Part shown: positions 34,570 to 44,158 of the stretch, piece by piece
Position numbering within the stretch: position 1 is the first letter of the stretch
How the letters are laid out: each line of letters begins with the position of its first letter
Source: Caballeronia sp. BR00000012568055
GTDB lineage: Bacteria > Pseudomonadota > Gammaproteobacteria > Burkholderiales > Burkholderiaceae
Assembly: GCF_029439455.1 (NCBI RefSeq)
Contig: NZ_JAQFVG010000075.1
Location: 62,001 to 126,000, forward strand
DNA: 64,000 nucleotides
Direction: 5' to 3'
Notes under the pieces: generated by a model
What the model saw: the letters and a program-made list of their open reading frames with translations, nothing else
What the model was told of the DNA's origin: nothing
Databases searched by the model: none
Position numbers and translations under genes: made by a program

Positions 34570-35061
34570 TCAGAGCAGCTTTTCGATGTCATCCACAATC
34601 GCGTCGGGCTTGGTGGTCGGCGCGTAACGCCTGACCACCTGACCGTTTCGATCGACCAGAAACTTGGTGAAATTCCACTTGATGGCTTCGATGCCGAGCA
34701 TGCCCGGCTCCTTGTCCTTCAGAAACTTGTAGAGCGGATGCGCGTTCGCGCCATTGACTTCGATCTTGGCGAACATCGGAAACGTCACGCCGAAATTCTT
34801 CTCACAAAAGCTGCCGATCTGCGCCGAATCGCCCGGTTCCTGCTTGCCGAACTGATTGCACGGAAAGCCGAGCACGTCGAAGCCGCGCGCTGCGAACTGC
34901 GTGTACAACTCCTGCAAGCCTTTGTATTGCGGCGTGAATCCGCATTCGCTCGCCACGTTGACGATCAGCACGACCTTGTCGCGGAAGGCGTCGAGACTGA
35001 CGGTTTTGCCATCGAGTGATTCGGCCGTGAAGCCGTAGATGCTGTCGGGATTCGCGCTCAT
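34570..35061 (-). CDS. Glutathione peroxidase (Cys type)
   Basis: Reduces hydroperoxides using a cysteine in place of selenocysteine. The ATG at 35061 gives 163 residues (MSANPDSIYGF); an upstream ATG at 35115 adds an unlikely arginine-rich stretch. Catalytic Cys40 is in NVASECGFT, the Gln is in FPCNQFGKQEPG, and the Trp/Asn are in KWNFTKFL. Similar to BtuE. It is convergent with cls and divergent from yheS. Confidence 0.95.
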   Translation of the reverse strand: MSANPDSIYGFTAESLDGKTVSLDAFRDKVVLIVNVASECGFTPQYKGLQELYTQFAARGFDVLGFPCNQFGKQEPGDSAQIGSFCEKNFGVTFPMFAKIEVNGANAHPLYKFLKDKEPGMLGIEAIKWNFTKFLVDRNGQVVRRYAPTTKPDAIVDDIEKLL

Positions 35062-35190
35062 GCTCGCTCCGGTTCGAAAAAAAGCATCGTACCGCCGCGC
35101 ACGATACTCCGCCATTAGCCGAACGGACGATCCCTGCGCGGCAATCGGTCCGGTCTAAAATAGCGCTTTCCCTCCGAACCAGCGCACGAC

Positions 35191-37122
35191 GTGATCCGCT
35201 TCAACCAGTTCAGCCTGTCCCGCGGCACCAAGCCGCTTTTCGAAGACACCAGCTTCACGCTCAATCCGGGCGAGAAAGCCGGTCTCGTCGGCGCGAACGG
35301 CGCGGGCAAATCGACGCTCTTTTCCGTGCTGCGCAACGAATTGCACGCGGACGGCGGCGATTTTTCGATGCCACCGTCGTGGCGCATCGCGCATGTCGCG
35401 CAGGAAACGCCGGCGGTGGATCGCACGGCGCTCGACTACACGCTCGACGGCGATACGCATCTGCGCGCCATCGAAGCACGCATCGCGCACGCATCCGCCG
35501 CGCACGACGGCGCCGCCGAAGCCGAAGCCCACGCCGCTTTCGCCGATGCCGACGGCTACACCGCGCCCGCGCGCGCCGAAACGCTGCTGCTCGGTTTGGG
35601 CTTCACGCTCGAACAAACGCGCGAGCCGGTCACGAGCTTTTCGGGCGGCTGGCGCATGCGCCTGAATCTCGCGCAGGCGCTGATGTGCCCGTCCGACTTG
35701 CTGCTGCTCGACGAACCGACCAACCACCTGGACCTCGACGCGATCGTCTGGCTCGAAGATTGGCTCGGGCGCTATCCCGGCACGCTGGTGGTGATTTCGC
35801 ACGATCGCGAGTTTCTCGATGCAATCTGCAATGTCACGCTGCATCTGGAAAATCGGACGGTCAAACGCTACGGCGGCAACTACAGCCAGTTCGAAATCAC
35901 GCGCGCGCAGCAAATCGCTTTGCAGCAGAGCGCGTATGAGAAGCAGCAGCGTACGGTCGCTCATCTGCAAAGCTTTATCGACCGGTTCAAGGCGAAGGCG
36001 ACCAAGGCCAAGCAGGCGCAAAGCCGCGTGAAGGCACTGGAAAAGATGGAGCTGATCGCACCCGCGCACGCGACTTCGCCGTTTACTTTCGAGTTCCGCG
36101 AACCCGACGCCGCACCTAATCCGATGATGGTGATGGAAGGCGTGCGCTGCGGCTATCACGCTGACGATGGACGCGAAATTCCGATCGTCGAAGGCGTGAC
36201 CTTGTCGATTCAGAACGGCCAGCGGATCGGATTGCTGGGCGCGAACGGTCAAGGTAAATCCACGCTTATCAAGACGCTGGCGCACACGCTGGATTCGCTG
36301 TCGGGCACGGTGCGTCAGGGCAAGGGCTTGCAAATCGGCTATTTCGCGCAGCATCAACTGGAAACGCTGCGTCCCGACGATTCCGCGCTTCAGCATCTCG
36401 CGCGCCTCGCGCCGGACACGCGCGAACAGGAATTGCGCGATTTCCTCGGCAGTTTCAACTTCTCCGGCGAGATGGCGACCGCGAAGATCGCGCCTTTCTC
36501 CGGCGGCGAAAAGGCGCGGCTGGCACTCGCGCTCATCATCTGGCAGAAGCCGAATCTGCTGCTGCTCGATGAGCCGACCAATCACCTCGACCTCGAAACC
36601 CGTCACGCGCTGACGATGGCGCTCGCGCAGTTCGAAGGCACGCTGATTCTGGTGTCGCACGACCGGCATCTGCTGCGCGCGACCACGGACACGTTCATGC
36701 TGGTGGCGAAACATCGCCTGAATCCGTTCGATGGCGACCTCGACGATTATCGCGACTGGCTGCTGCAACACGCTGCCGAAACGCGTGCGGCAGCGAAGGA
36801 AGCGGCCAGCGATTCCTCCGCGGTCGATGCCGGAATCAATCGCAAGGATCAGCGGCGTTTGGATGCGCAGGAACGGCAGAAGCTTTCGCATCTGAAGAAG
36901 CCGTTGCAGACGCGTATCGCGAAAATCGAAAAGGAGATGGAGAAGCTGAACGCGGAGAAATCCGCGCTCGATGCCTTCGTCGCCGACCCCGCGAGTTACG
37001 AAGCCGCGCAGAAGTCGAAGCTGACTGAGACGATTCGTCGTCAGGGTGAAGTCAACGCGCGGCTCGAAACGCTCGAAATGGAATGGCTCGAAACGCACGA
37101 AGAACTGGAGCAGATCGGTTGA
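35191..37122 (+). CDS. yheS: ABC-F family ATPase YheS
   Basis: A soluble twin-ABC protein of the ABC-F class, ribosome-associated translation factors that bind the E site. The GTG start at 35191 gives 643 residues. The two Walker A motifs are GANGAGKST (about 34-42) and GANGQGKST (about 348), each followed by a signature (FSGGWRMRL, FSGGEKARL) and LLLLDEPTNHLDLD. The inter-domain linker (about 250-300) is Lys/Gln-rich, and a charged coiled coil ends the protein. Length and wording match E. coli YheS closely. Its stop overlaps the next gene's start by 4 bp. Confidence 0.95.
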   Translation: MIRFNQFSLSRGTKPLFEDTSFTLNPGEKAGLVGANGAGKSTLFSVLRNELHADGGDFSMPPSWRIAHVAQETPAVDRTALDYTLDGDTHLRAIEARIAHASAAHDGAAEAEAHAAFADADGYTAPARAETLLLGLGFTLEQTREPVTSFSGGWRMRLNLAQALMCPSDLLLLDEPTNHLDLDAIVWLEDWLGRYPGTLVVISHDREFLDAICNVTLHLENRTVKRYGGNYSQFEITRAQQIALQQSAYEKQQRTVAHLQSFIDRFKAKATKAKQAQSRVKALEKMELIAPAHATSPFTFEFREPDAAPNPMMVMEGVRCGYHADDGREIPIVEGVTLSIQNGQRIGLLGANGQGKSTLIKTLAHTLDSLSGTVRQGKGLQIGYFAQHQLETLRPDDSALQHLARLAPDTREQELRDFLGSFNFSGEMATAKIAPFSGGEKARLALALIIWQKPNLLLLDEPTNHLDLETRHALTMALAQFEGTLILVSHDRHLLRATTDTFMLVAKHRLNPFDGDLDDYRDWLLQHAAETRAAAKEAASDSSAVDAGINRKDQRRLDAQERQKLSHLKKPLQTRIAKIEKEMEKLNAEKSALDAFVADPASYEAAQKSKLTETIRRQGEVNARLETLEMEWLETHEELEQIG

Positions 37123-38150
37123 CGACGCACGCCCTCTCCGGCCTGCGCGTGCTCGATCTGACGCGCCTGCTGCCCGGTCCGGTCGCCACGCTGCGGCTCG
37201 CGGAACTCGGCGCGGACGTGCTCAAGATCGAAGCGCCCGGTGAAGGCGATTACGCGCGCACCATGTTGCAAAGCGAAGCCGACAAGCTCAGCGATACACC
37301 GAGCGCGTTTTATCGGATCGTCAATCGCGGCAAGCGGTCGATGACGCTGGATCTGAAGTCGGAGCAAGGCCGCGCGCAATTGGTCGAGCTCGCGCGCGAT
37401 GCGGATTTGCTGGTCGAGAGCTTTCGGCCTTCGGTGATGGCGCGGCTGGGTGTCGGTTACCACGTGCTGCGCGCGGTGAACCCGAAGCTGGTTTATTGCG
37501 CGATTACGGGCTTTGGTGACGAAGGGCCGTTCGCTGAGAAAGCAGGCCACGATCTGAACTACATCGCGTATTCGGGCGTGCTCGATCAACTCGCCGCGCG
37601 CGACGGCACACCGATCGCGCCGAATTTTCAGTTGGCCGATTTGCTCGGCGGCGCATTGGCCGCGGTGATGGAAATGCTCGCCGCGCTATGGCATGTCGCG
37701 CGTGGCGGCGACGGGCGCTCTCTCAATGTATCGATGACGCATGCGGTGCACGCGCACAACGTCATGGCGCATATCGCACTGGAAAACGGCGATCACGGCA
37801 GCACGCGTGCAGGCGCGGGAATGCTGAATGGCGGCGTGCCCTGCTACGACGTGTATCGCACGAAGGATGATCGGTTTATCGCGGTGGGCGCGTTGGAGCA
37901 CAAATTCTGGCGAACGCTATGCGACGCGCTGGGACGCCCCGAATGGGCCGCGCGCCACTGGACGCTCGGACAAGCGATCGGCGGCGACGATGCCGCGCAA
38001 CTCTCGGCACAACTCGCCGCGATCATCCGCGAGCGCACGCGCGACGAATGGGTCGCGCTGCTCGAACCGCTGGATTGCTGCGTAGCACCCGTGCTTACGC
38101 CGGCCGAAGCCGCGCAGCACCCGCTATTTCAGCGACGCGGCAAAGTCTGA
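37119..38150 (+). CDS. Alpha-methylacyl-CoA racemase (CaiB/BaiF family)
   Basis: Family III CoA-transferase fold. Starting from TTG 37119 (overlap TTGA with the yheS stop) the product is 343 residues. The racemase active-site residues are visible: His144 in GHDLNYIAYSG, Asp174 in LADLLGG and Glu260 in VGALEHKF. The spacing His to Asp is 30 and His to Glu is 116, nearly identical to mycobacterial Mcr (126/156/241). This favours a racemase acting on 2-methylacyl-CoA (branched-chain or sterol side-chain degradation) over a CoA transferase. Its coupling to yheS is odd and may be accidental. Confidence 0.88.
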   Translation: MTTHALSGLRVLDLTRLLPGPVATLRLAELGADVLKIEAPGEGDYARTMLQSEADKLSDTPSAFYRIVNRGKRSMTLDLKSEQGRAQLVELARDADLLVESFRPSVMARLGVGYHVLRAVNPKLVYCAITGFGDEGPFAEKAGHDLNYIAYSGVLDQLAARDGTPIAPNFQLADLLGGALAAVMEMLAALWHVARGGDGRSLNVSMTHAVHAHNVMAHIALENGDHGSTRAGAGMLNGGVPCYDVYRTKDDRFIAVGALEHKFWRTLCDALGRPEWAARHWTLGQAIGGDDAAQLSAQLAAIIRERTRDEWVALLEPLDCCVAPVLTPAEAAQHPLFQRRGKV

Positions 38151-38392
38151 CGCGGCTGACGTTCGTCATCGATCAGCACGTGTTTGCGTCCTTCCACATG
38201 ATGTCGAATGGTCGCAACGACTTCGTCTTCCGTCACATCCGCCGATACGACGCGGCGCGAAATCTGCCCTTCCCCGTCGATCCATTCCACGATGCGGCAT
38301 CCGCTGCCCCAGGGCTGCTGGAGCGGCGCGGACACGCGGCATCCGCGTAAATGGAACGCGGGCATTTGCCGGCTTGATTTGGCTTGTTTCAA
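38129..38392 (-). CDS. Small DUF2866-like protein
   Basis: I start at TTG 38392, preceded by GAGAGGA 6 nt upstream, giving 87 residues beginning MKQAKSSRQMPAFHLRG. A longer frame reaches 38512 but its extra residues look non-coding. The core (SAPLQQPWGSGCRIVEWID, RRVVSADVTEDEV, HVEGRKHVLIDDERQ) matches my memory of a small Burkholderia-specific family (DUF2866) with no known function. It converges on the racemase gene and overlaps its 3' end by 22 bp. The composition suggests a small cytosolic protein. Confidence 0.8.
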   Translation of the reverse strand: MKQAKSSRQMPAFHLRGCRVSAPLQQPWGSGCRIVEWIDGEGQISRRVVSADVTEDEVVATIRHHVEGRKHVLIDDERQPRQTLPRR

Positions 38393-38559
38393 AGCGTGGT
38401 CCTCTCGATCCGTCTGATCACTGCGCCTGTCTGAGAGCCTCGGCACAGTTGACCAGTTCCGTAGCGATGAAAGGATAAGAAAACGACGCCTTAATTGGGT
38501 TACATTGCGCAACGCGATTTTTACGACCGATTACGAAGGGTCCGATCCGCCTAGCGTCT

Positions 38560-39936
38560 TTATTCCAATTCACGCACGCGATCGATCGCTTCCTCGATCC
38601 GATCCACCGCGATCACGTTCAGCCCGTCGATTGGTTGTTTCGGCGCGTTGGCCTTCGGAATCAGCGCGACCGAAAAGCCCAGCTTCGCCGCTTCCTTCAG
38701 CCGATCCTGCCCACGCGGCGACGGCCGAATCTCGCCCGCCAGCCCGACTTCGCCAAAAGTGATGAGCCCTTTGGGCAGCGGCTTGTTGCGCATCGACGAA
38801 TGGATGGCGAGCAGCACGGCCAGATCGGCGGCCGGTTCGGTGATCTTCACGCCGCCCACTGCGTTGAGAAACACGTCCTGATCGAAGCACGCGATGCCCG
38901 CATGCCGATGCAGCACCGCCAGCAACAAGGCCAGCCGGTTTTGCTCGAGACCGACCGCGAGCCGGCGCGGATTGGGCACATGGGCCGTATCGACGAGTGC
39001 TTGTACTTCGACCAGCAAAGGCCGCGAGCCTTCCTGCGTAACCAATACGCACGAACCCGCGACGCTCTGTTCGTGTTGCGATAGAAACAGCGCCGATGGA
39101 TTCGCCACACCGCGCAAACCCTTCTCCGTCATGGCGAACACGCCGAGTTCATTGACCGCGCCGAAGCGGTTCTTGAACGCGCGCACGAGGCGAAACGACG
39201 AGTGCGTATCCCCTTCGAAGTACAGCACGGTATCCACTATATGCTCCAGCACACGCGGCCCCGCGAGGCTGCCTTCTTTCGTCACGTGACCGACCATGAT
39301 GATCGACGTGCCCGTCTGCTTGGCGATGCGCGTGAGTTGCGCCGCGCACTCCCGCACCTGCGCGACCGAACCGGGCGCGGACGTCAGTGCTTCTGAGTAG
39401 ATGGTCTGGATCGAGTCGATAACGGCGACTTCGGGCCGCTGTTCGTCGATCGTCGCCTGAATCTTTTCGAGCTGGATTTCCGCCAGCAGCGCCAGTTCCG
39501 CCGCGCCGCCGATCAATCCGAGCCGTTGTGCCCGCAATGCGATCTGCGCGCCGGACTCCTCGCCGCTCACATACAGCGCGGGCCGGTCACGCGCGATCTC
39601 CGCGAGCGATTGCAACAACAAGGTCGATTTGCCGATACCCGGATCGCCACCGATCAGCACCACGCCGCCCGGCACCAGCCCGCCGCCCAGCACGCGATCG
39701 AATTCGCCGACGCCGGTGGTAAAGCGCGGCACATCCGCCGCTTCGATATCGGCCAGTTTCTGCACCGACGAACTCTTGGCCAGCGCCTGAAAGCGATGCG
39801 CCGAAGGCGCCTGCTCCACCGATTCGATCAGCGTATTCCACGCATGACACGCGACACACTGGCCGGTCCACTTGGGCGACTGCGCGCCACATTCACTACA
39901 GACGAACAACGTCTTTGCTTTCGCTGCTTTTGCCAC
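38560..39936 (-). CDS. radA: DNA repair protein RadA
   Basis: RecA-like branch-migration helicase in homologous recombination. The 458-residue protein has the N-terminal C4 zinc finger (CSECGAQ and CVACHAW, about residues 13-34), Walker A GGDPGIGKST, the RadA-specific KNRFG motif, and a C-terminal Lon-protease-like domain. It ends at 38560 and lies 34 bp downstream of alr, so the two are probably cotranscribed. Confidence 0.98.
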   Translation of the reverse strand: MAKAAKAKTLFVCSECGAQSPKWTGQCVACHAWNTLIESVEQAPSAHRFQALAKSSSVQKLADIEAADVPRFTTGVGEFDRVLGGGLVPGGVVLIGGDPGIGKSTLLLQSLAEIARDRPALYVSGEESGAQIALRAQRLGLIGGAAELALLAEIQLEKIQATIDEQRPEVAVIDSIQTIYSEALTSAPGSVAQVRECAAQLTRIAKQTGTSIIMVGHVTKEGSLAGPRVLEHIVDTVLYFEGDTHSSFRLVRAFKNRFGAVNELGVFAMTEKGLRGVANPSALFLSQHEQSVAGSCVLVTQEGSRPLLVEVQALVDTAHVPNPRRLAVGLEQNRLALLLAVLHRHAGIACFDQDVFLNAVGGVKITEPAADLAVLLAIHSSMRNKPLPKGLITFGEVGLAGEIRPSPRGQDRLKEAAKLGFSVALIPKANAPKQPIDGLNVIAVDRIEEAIDRVRELE

Positions 39937-39970
39937 GTATTGGTATTGCCTTGGTTAGTTTTGTTGTTCG

Positions 39971-41041
39971 TTATTCGGCGCGCACCGGCACGCGCTGCGC
40001 AATCGCGCACATCAGCTCGTAGCCGATCGTGCCGCAGGACAGCGCTACATCGTCGATGGGCAGATTCGCGCCCCACAGTTCCACGCGCGTGCCCATGCCC
40101 GCATTCGGGCACGGCGTCAGATCGACGGTGAGCATATCCATCGACACGCGGCCGACGAGTTTCGTACGCACGCCATCGACGATAACCGGCGTGCCTTCGG
40201 GTGCGACGCGCGGATAACCGTCCGCATAACCGCACGCGACCACGCCGATCTTGATCGGCTTGCCCGCCGTATAAGTCGATCCATAGCCAATGCTGTGCCC
40301 CGCTTCCACCGTCTGCACCGCGATGATCTCGGAATGCAGCGTCATGGCGGGCTTCAACCCCGTATCGGCAATATCGGCGGTCACGCCCGACGGCGACGCG
40401 CCATAAAGAATGATGCCGGGCCGCACCCAGTCGAAATGCGCGTCCTGATGCCACAGCACCGCCGCCGAGTTCGACAGGCTGCGCGCACCTGCAATCCCTT
40501 CCGCGCCCCGCTCAAACGCCGCAAGTTGATGCGCGATGCCACGTTCGCTATCGGCATCCGAAAAATGGGTCATGAGCGTAATCTGACCGATGCCCTGACA
40601 CGCCCGCGCCCGCTCCCACGCCGCACGGTACTTCTCCGGCGTGTATCCGAGCCGGTTCATGCCGCTGTTCATCTTCAACTGGATATTCACCGGTTTGGAC
40701 AGCCGCGCCATTTCCAGCATGCGCAATTGCTCGTCGCAATGGACCGCCGTGGTGAGGCTGTAGCGGTCGATCACGTCGATATCGGTTGGACGGAAAAAGC
40801 CTTCGAGCAGAAGAATCGGGCCGGCCCAGCCCAATTCACGCAACTTCGCGGCTTCTTCGAGGTCGAGAAGACCGAAGCCGTCCGTTGCACGTAATCCGGG
40901 GAACGCTCGCGCAAGTCCGTGGCCATACGCATTGGCTTTGACGACGGCCCAGATCTTGGACTTCGGCGCGTATTTGCGCGCGACCGACAGATTGTTAGCG
41001 AGTGCGGCAGTGTGAATGGTGGCGGAAAGGGGGCGAGGCAT
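39971..41041 (-). CDS. alr: Alanine racemase
   Basis: PLP enzyme making D-alanine for peptidoglycan. In the 356-residue protein the PLP lysine is Lys35 in [10 protein letters not shown], and the catalytic tyrosine of the second domain is in GYGSTYTAG. The length agrees with the shorter Alr/DadX group; without a dadA neighbour the biosynthetic role (Alr) is more likely. It is divergent from lplT, with a 275-bp shared upstream region. Confidence 0.96.
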   Translation of the reverse strand: MPRPLSATIHTAALANNLSVARKYAPKSKIWAVVKANAYGHGLARAFPGLRATDGFGLLDLEEAAKLRELGWAGPILLLEGFFRPTDIDVIDRYSLTTAVHCDEQLRMLEMARLSKPVNIQLKMNSGMNRLGYTPEKYRAAWERARACQGIGQITLMTHFSDADSERGIAHQLAAFERGAEGIAGARSLSNSAAVLWHQDAHFDWVRPGIILYGASPSGVTADIADTGLKPAMTLHSEIIAVQTVEAGHSIGYGSTYTAGKPIKIGVVACGYADGYPRVAPEGTPVIVDGVRTKLVGRVSMDMLTVDLTPCPNAGMGTRVELWGANLPIDDVALSCGTIGYELMCAIAQRVPVRAE

Positions 41042-41316
41042 GAGCGTTTGGTGGAAAAACCGTTACAGCGGACCGTCGGAATCAGTAAAACGAGGCCTTC
41101 GGAGACGCCTTGTGAATCAGTATCTTATGAGGAAAATCTTGCACGATCGTGTGTTTTCTCGCGCGGTCGAGAATACTGCTAGTCAGAATGCGCCTATTTT
41201 CGTGTTATAAAGCCGTGCGCACAACCCATTTCGAACGGCATAAGCCCGGATGCAAGACAGGCGGCACAGCAAGCATCCGGGGCGGATCACCCGCAGTGAG
41301 GAAAGCTTCGGATCAG

Positions 41317-42624
41317 ATGAAAAAAGGTTTTTACACCATCATGGCCGCGCAGTTTTTCTCATCGCTGGCCGATAACGCGCTCCTGATCGCTGCTATTGCA
41401 CTGCTGAAAGATCTTCACGCCCCGAATTGGATGACGCCGCTGCTGAAGTTGTTCTTCGTGCTGTCGTACGTCATTCTCGCGGCCTTCGTCGGCGCTTTCG
41501 CAGATTCCCGGCCCAAGGGTCACGTGATGTTCGTGACCAATTCCATCAAGGTGGTCGGCTGCATCACCATGCTGTTCGGCGCGCATCCGTTGCTGGCGTA
41601 CGGCATCGTCGGATTCGGCGCGGCGGCATATTCGCCTGCCAAATACGGGATTCTCACCGAGCTTCTGCCGCCTGAACGGCTGGTTGCGGCGAACGGGTGG
41701 ATTGAAGGGACTACAGTCGGTTCGATCATTCTCGGCACGGTGATGGGCGGCGCGCTGATCAGTCCGCATATCGCCAGTCATTTGCTGTCGCTGAACATTC
41801 CGCGCATTCACACGCCGTCCGAAGCCGCGATGCTCGTCATCATGGCGATGTACGTGGTCGCCGCGATCTTCAACCTGCGCATTCCGGACACCGGCGCGCG
41901 TTATCCGAAGCAGGAAACGCGGCCCATCAAACTCATCACCGATTTCGCCGATTGCTTTCTCGTGCTCTGGCGCGACAAGCTCGGCCAGATTTCGCTCGCC
42001 GTGACCACGCTGTTCTGGGGCGCGGGCGCGACGCTGCAATTCATCGTGCTCAAGTGGGCGGAAGTGTCGCTCGGCATGACGCTGTCGCAGGCGGCGATTC
42101 TGCAGGCCGTGATCGCGGTCGGCGTGGCCGTGGGCGCGGTGCTCGCGGCGGCGCGCGTGCCGCTCAAGCGGTCGCTGTCCGTGTTGCCCGTGGGCATCAT
42201 GATGGGAATCGCGGTGATGTTGATGGCGTTCTATACGCGGCATCTGTTTCCGGCGCATTGGGGCGTCTACGTCGGCAAACTGCATTTCCCCGGCTATCTG
42301 CTGATTGCCTATCTGTTCCTGATGGTCGTCGGCGGACTGTCCGGCTTCTTCGTCGTGCCGATGAACGCGCTGCTTCAGCATCGCGGGCATGTGTTGCTTT
42401 CGGCGGGTCATTCCATCGCCGTGCAGAATTTCAACGAAAATCTGTCCGTGCTGATCATGCTGTGCCTCTACGCCGTGCTCGTCTGGCTGGATATGCCGAT
42501 CCAGTTCGTCATCGTCATGTTCGGCTCCTTCGTGTGCCTGATGATGTACTTCGTCATGCGCCGCCATCAGGCCAATCAGCGCGCGTTCGATTCGGTCGCG
42601 CTGATTGGCGAGGCGCATCACTGA
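41317..42624 (+). CDS. lplT: Lysophospholipid transporter LplT
   Basis: MFS-type inner-membrane flippase that brings lysophospholipids back to the cytoplasmic leaflet for re-acylation. The ATG at 41317 (MKKGFYTIMAAQFFSSLADN) gives 435 residues with about twelve hydrophobic helices. A longer frame extends to 41149 but its residues are not membrane-protein-like. The usual partner Aas acyltransferase is not adjacent here. It is followed by thiM after 65 bp. Confidence 0.92.
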   Translation: MKKGFYTIMAAQFFSSLADNALLIAAIALLKDLHAPNWMTPLLKLFFVLSYVILAAFVGAFADSRPKGHVMFVTNSIKVVGCITMLFGAHPLLAYGIVGFGAAAYSPAKYGILTELLPPERLVAANGWIEGTTVGSIILGTVMGGALISPHIASHLLSLNIPRIHTPSEAAMLVIMAMYVVAAIFNLRIPDTGARYPKQETRPIKLITDFADCFLVLWRDKLGQISLAVTTLFWGAGATLQFIVLKWAEVSLGMTLSQAAILQAVIAVGVAVGAVLAAARVPLKRSLSVLPVGIMMGIAVMLMAFYTRHLFPAHWGVYVGKLHFPGYLLIAYLFLMVVGGLSGFFVVPMNALLQHRGHVLLSAGHSIAVQNFNENLSVLIMLCLYAVLVWLDMPIQFVIVMFGSFVCLMMYFVMRRHQANQRAFDSVALIGEAHH

Positions 42625-42689
42625 TCGCTTAATGCGGGTATTGGCTGCTTCTGGGCACGTTTCCGTTCCGGATGGGCTAAGATTTTTTG

Positions 42690-43502
42690 ATGATTCCATC
42701 CGCCGATCTCTACTCTTTCGTCACGCGCGTGCGCACTCAAGCGCCGCTCGTGCATTGCCTGACGAATCTCGTCGTCACTAATTTCACGGCGAACGTACTG
42801 CTCGCCGTAGGCGCTGCGCCCGCGATGGTCGTCGCGCGCGAGGAAGTCGGCGAATTCGCGCCGATTGCGAGCGCGTTGTCGGTGAATCTCGGCACGCTCG
42901 ATCTGCCGCAAGCGCACGCCATCCGTGCCGCCGTCGATGCCGCCAACGGCGCACACAAGCCGTGGATACTCGATCCCGTCGCGGTCGGCCCGCTCGCCTT
43001 CCGCACCGAATTCGCGTTCGATCTACTCGATGCGAAACCTTCGGTGATACGCGGAAACGCATCGGAGATCATCAGCTTGTCGGGCGGCGCGGCCAGCGGG
43101 CGCGGCGTGGACAGCACCGCCGCCACCGATGCCGCGCTCGACGCCGCGCAAGTGCTCGCGCTGAAAACGCAGGCCGTGGTCGCGGTCACCGGCCCGACCG
43201 ATTACATCACCGATGGCCGCCGCACGATCGCGCTCTCCAACGGATCGCCCTTGATGACGCGCGTGACGGGCGTCGGCTGCGCGTTATCGGCGACGGTCGC
43301 GGCGTTCGTCGGCACGGCGGCATCGCGCGATGAATACTGGAGCGCGACGGTCGCCGCCATCGCGTATTCGACTATCGCCGGCGAACTCGCCGCGCGCGAT
43401 GCCGCGCTGCCCGGTTCCTTCGCGGTCGCTTATCTCGACCGGCTGGCATCCGTCGATGAAGCCGCGTTCGAGAAAACGCTCGTGCAACGGGACGTTGCCT
43501 GA
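42690..43502 (+). CDS. thiM: Hydroxyethylthiazole kinase ThiM
   Basis: Salvage kinase phosphorylating 4-methyl-5-(2-hydroxyethyl)thiazole for thiamine synthesis. In the 270-residue protein the substrate segment PLVHCLTNLVVTNFTANVLL is near the N-terminus and the C-terminal VTGVGCALSA carries the catalytic Cys/anion-hole motif of the ribokinase fold. thiM-thiE-thiD are tightly packed (thiE starts 1 bp after this stop). I see no TPP riboswitch in the 65 bp upstream. Confidence 0.96.
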   Translation: MIPSADLYSFVTRVRTQAPLVHCLTNLVVTNFTANVLLAVGAAPAMVVAREEVGEFAPIASALSVNLGTLDLPQAHAIRAAVDAANGAHKPWILDPVAVGPLAFRTEFAFDLLDAKPSVIRGNASEIISLSGGAASGRGVDSTAATDAALDAAQVLALKTQAVVAVTGPTDYITDGRRTIALSNGSPLMTRVTGVGCALSATVAAFVGTAASRDEYWSATVAAIAYSTIAGELAARDAALPGSFAVAYLDRLASVDEAAFEKTLVQRDVA

Positions 43503-43503
43503 C

Positions 43504-44151
43504 ATGCGCACATCGTTCGATCTTTCGCTTTATCTCGTGCTCGATCCGGTTCAATGCGGCGGGCACGATGCGGCCATCGCGGTTGCGCGAAACGCGCTCG
43601 AAGGCGGCGCGACGCTCGTGCAACTGCGCGCGCCGGAATGGCACAAGCGCGCGTGGTTCGATCTCGCGCGTGAGGTGCTGCCGATTGCGCGGGCGCATCG
43701 TGTGCCCTTCGTCATCAACGATCACATCGATGTCGCGCTTGCGGTCGGCGCGGACGGCGTGCATGTCGGCCAACGCGATTTATCCGTCGATATCGCGCGT
43801 CGGCTGCTCGGGCCGGATGCGCTGATCGGCCTGTCCGTTTCGACGCTCGATGAAACCGAAGCGGCCGATCAGCTCGATGGCATCGTCGATTATCTCGGCG
43901 CGGGTCCGGTCTACGCGACGCCGACCAAGTCGGATGCGTCGACGCCCATTGGTATCGACGGACTGGCTTCGATCGTGCGGCGCGCGCGTTTTCCGACCGT
44001 AGCGATCGGCGGCATCCAGTCGCACAACGCCGCCGACGTGCTGCGCGCGAAGCCCGCCGGTCTTGCCGTCGTTTCCGCCATCTGTAAATCTCCGAATCCG
44101 CGCGATGCCGCCGCGTCGCTCGCCGCGACCATCGCGCAATCCCGAACCTGA
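43504..44151 (+). CDS. thiE: Thiamine phosphate synthase ThiE
   Basis: Couples HMP diphosphate and thiazole phosphate to thiamine phosphate. In this 215-residue TIM barrel the motifs VINDHIDVALAVGADGVHVGQ and LGAGPVYATPTKSD are clear. The ATG at 43504 directly follows the thiM TGA. It is the central gene of the thiMED salvage operon. Confidence 0.97.
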   Translation: MRTSFDLSLYLVLDPVQCGGHDAAIAVARNALEGGATLVQLRAPEWHKRAWFDLAREVLPIARAHRVPFVINDHIDVALAVGADGVHVGQRDLSVDIARRLLGPDALIGLSVSTLDETEAADQLDGIVDYLGAGPVYATPTKSDASTPIGIDGLASIVRRARFPTVAIGGIQSHNAADVLRAKPAGLAVVSAICKSPNPRDAAASLAATIAQSRT

Positions 44152-44158
44152 CCGATCC

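Noticed and set aside
35155-37098. 647-codon minus-strand open frame across yheS
   Set aside because: Antisense to an ABC-F protein with both complete ATPase domains; no domain in the antisense translation.
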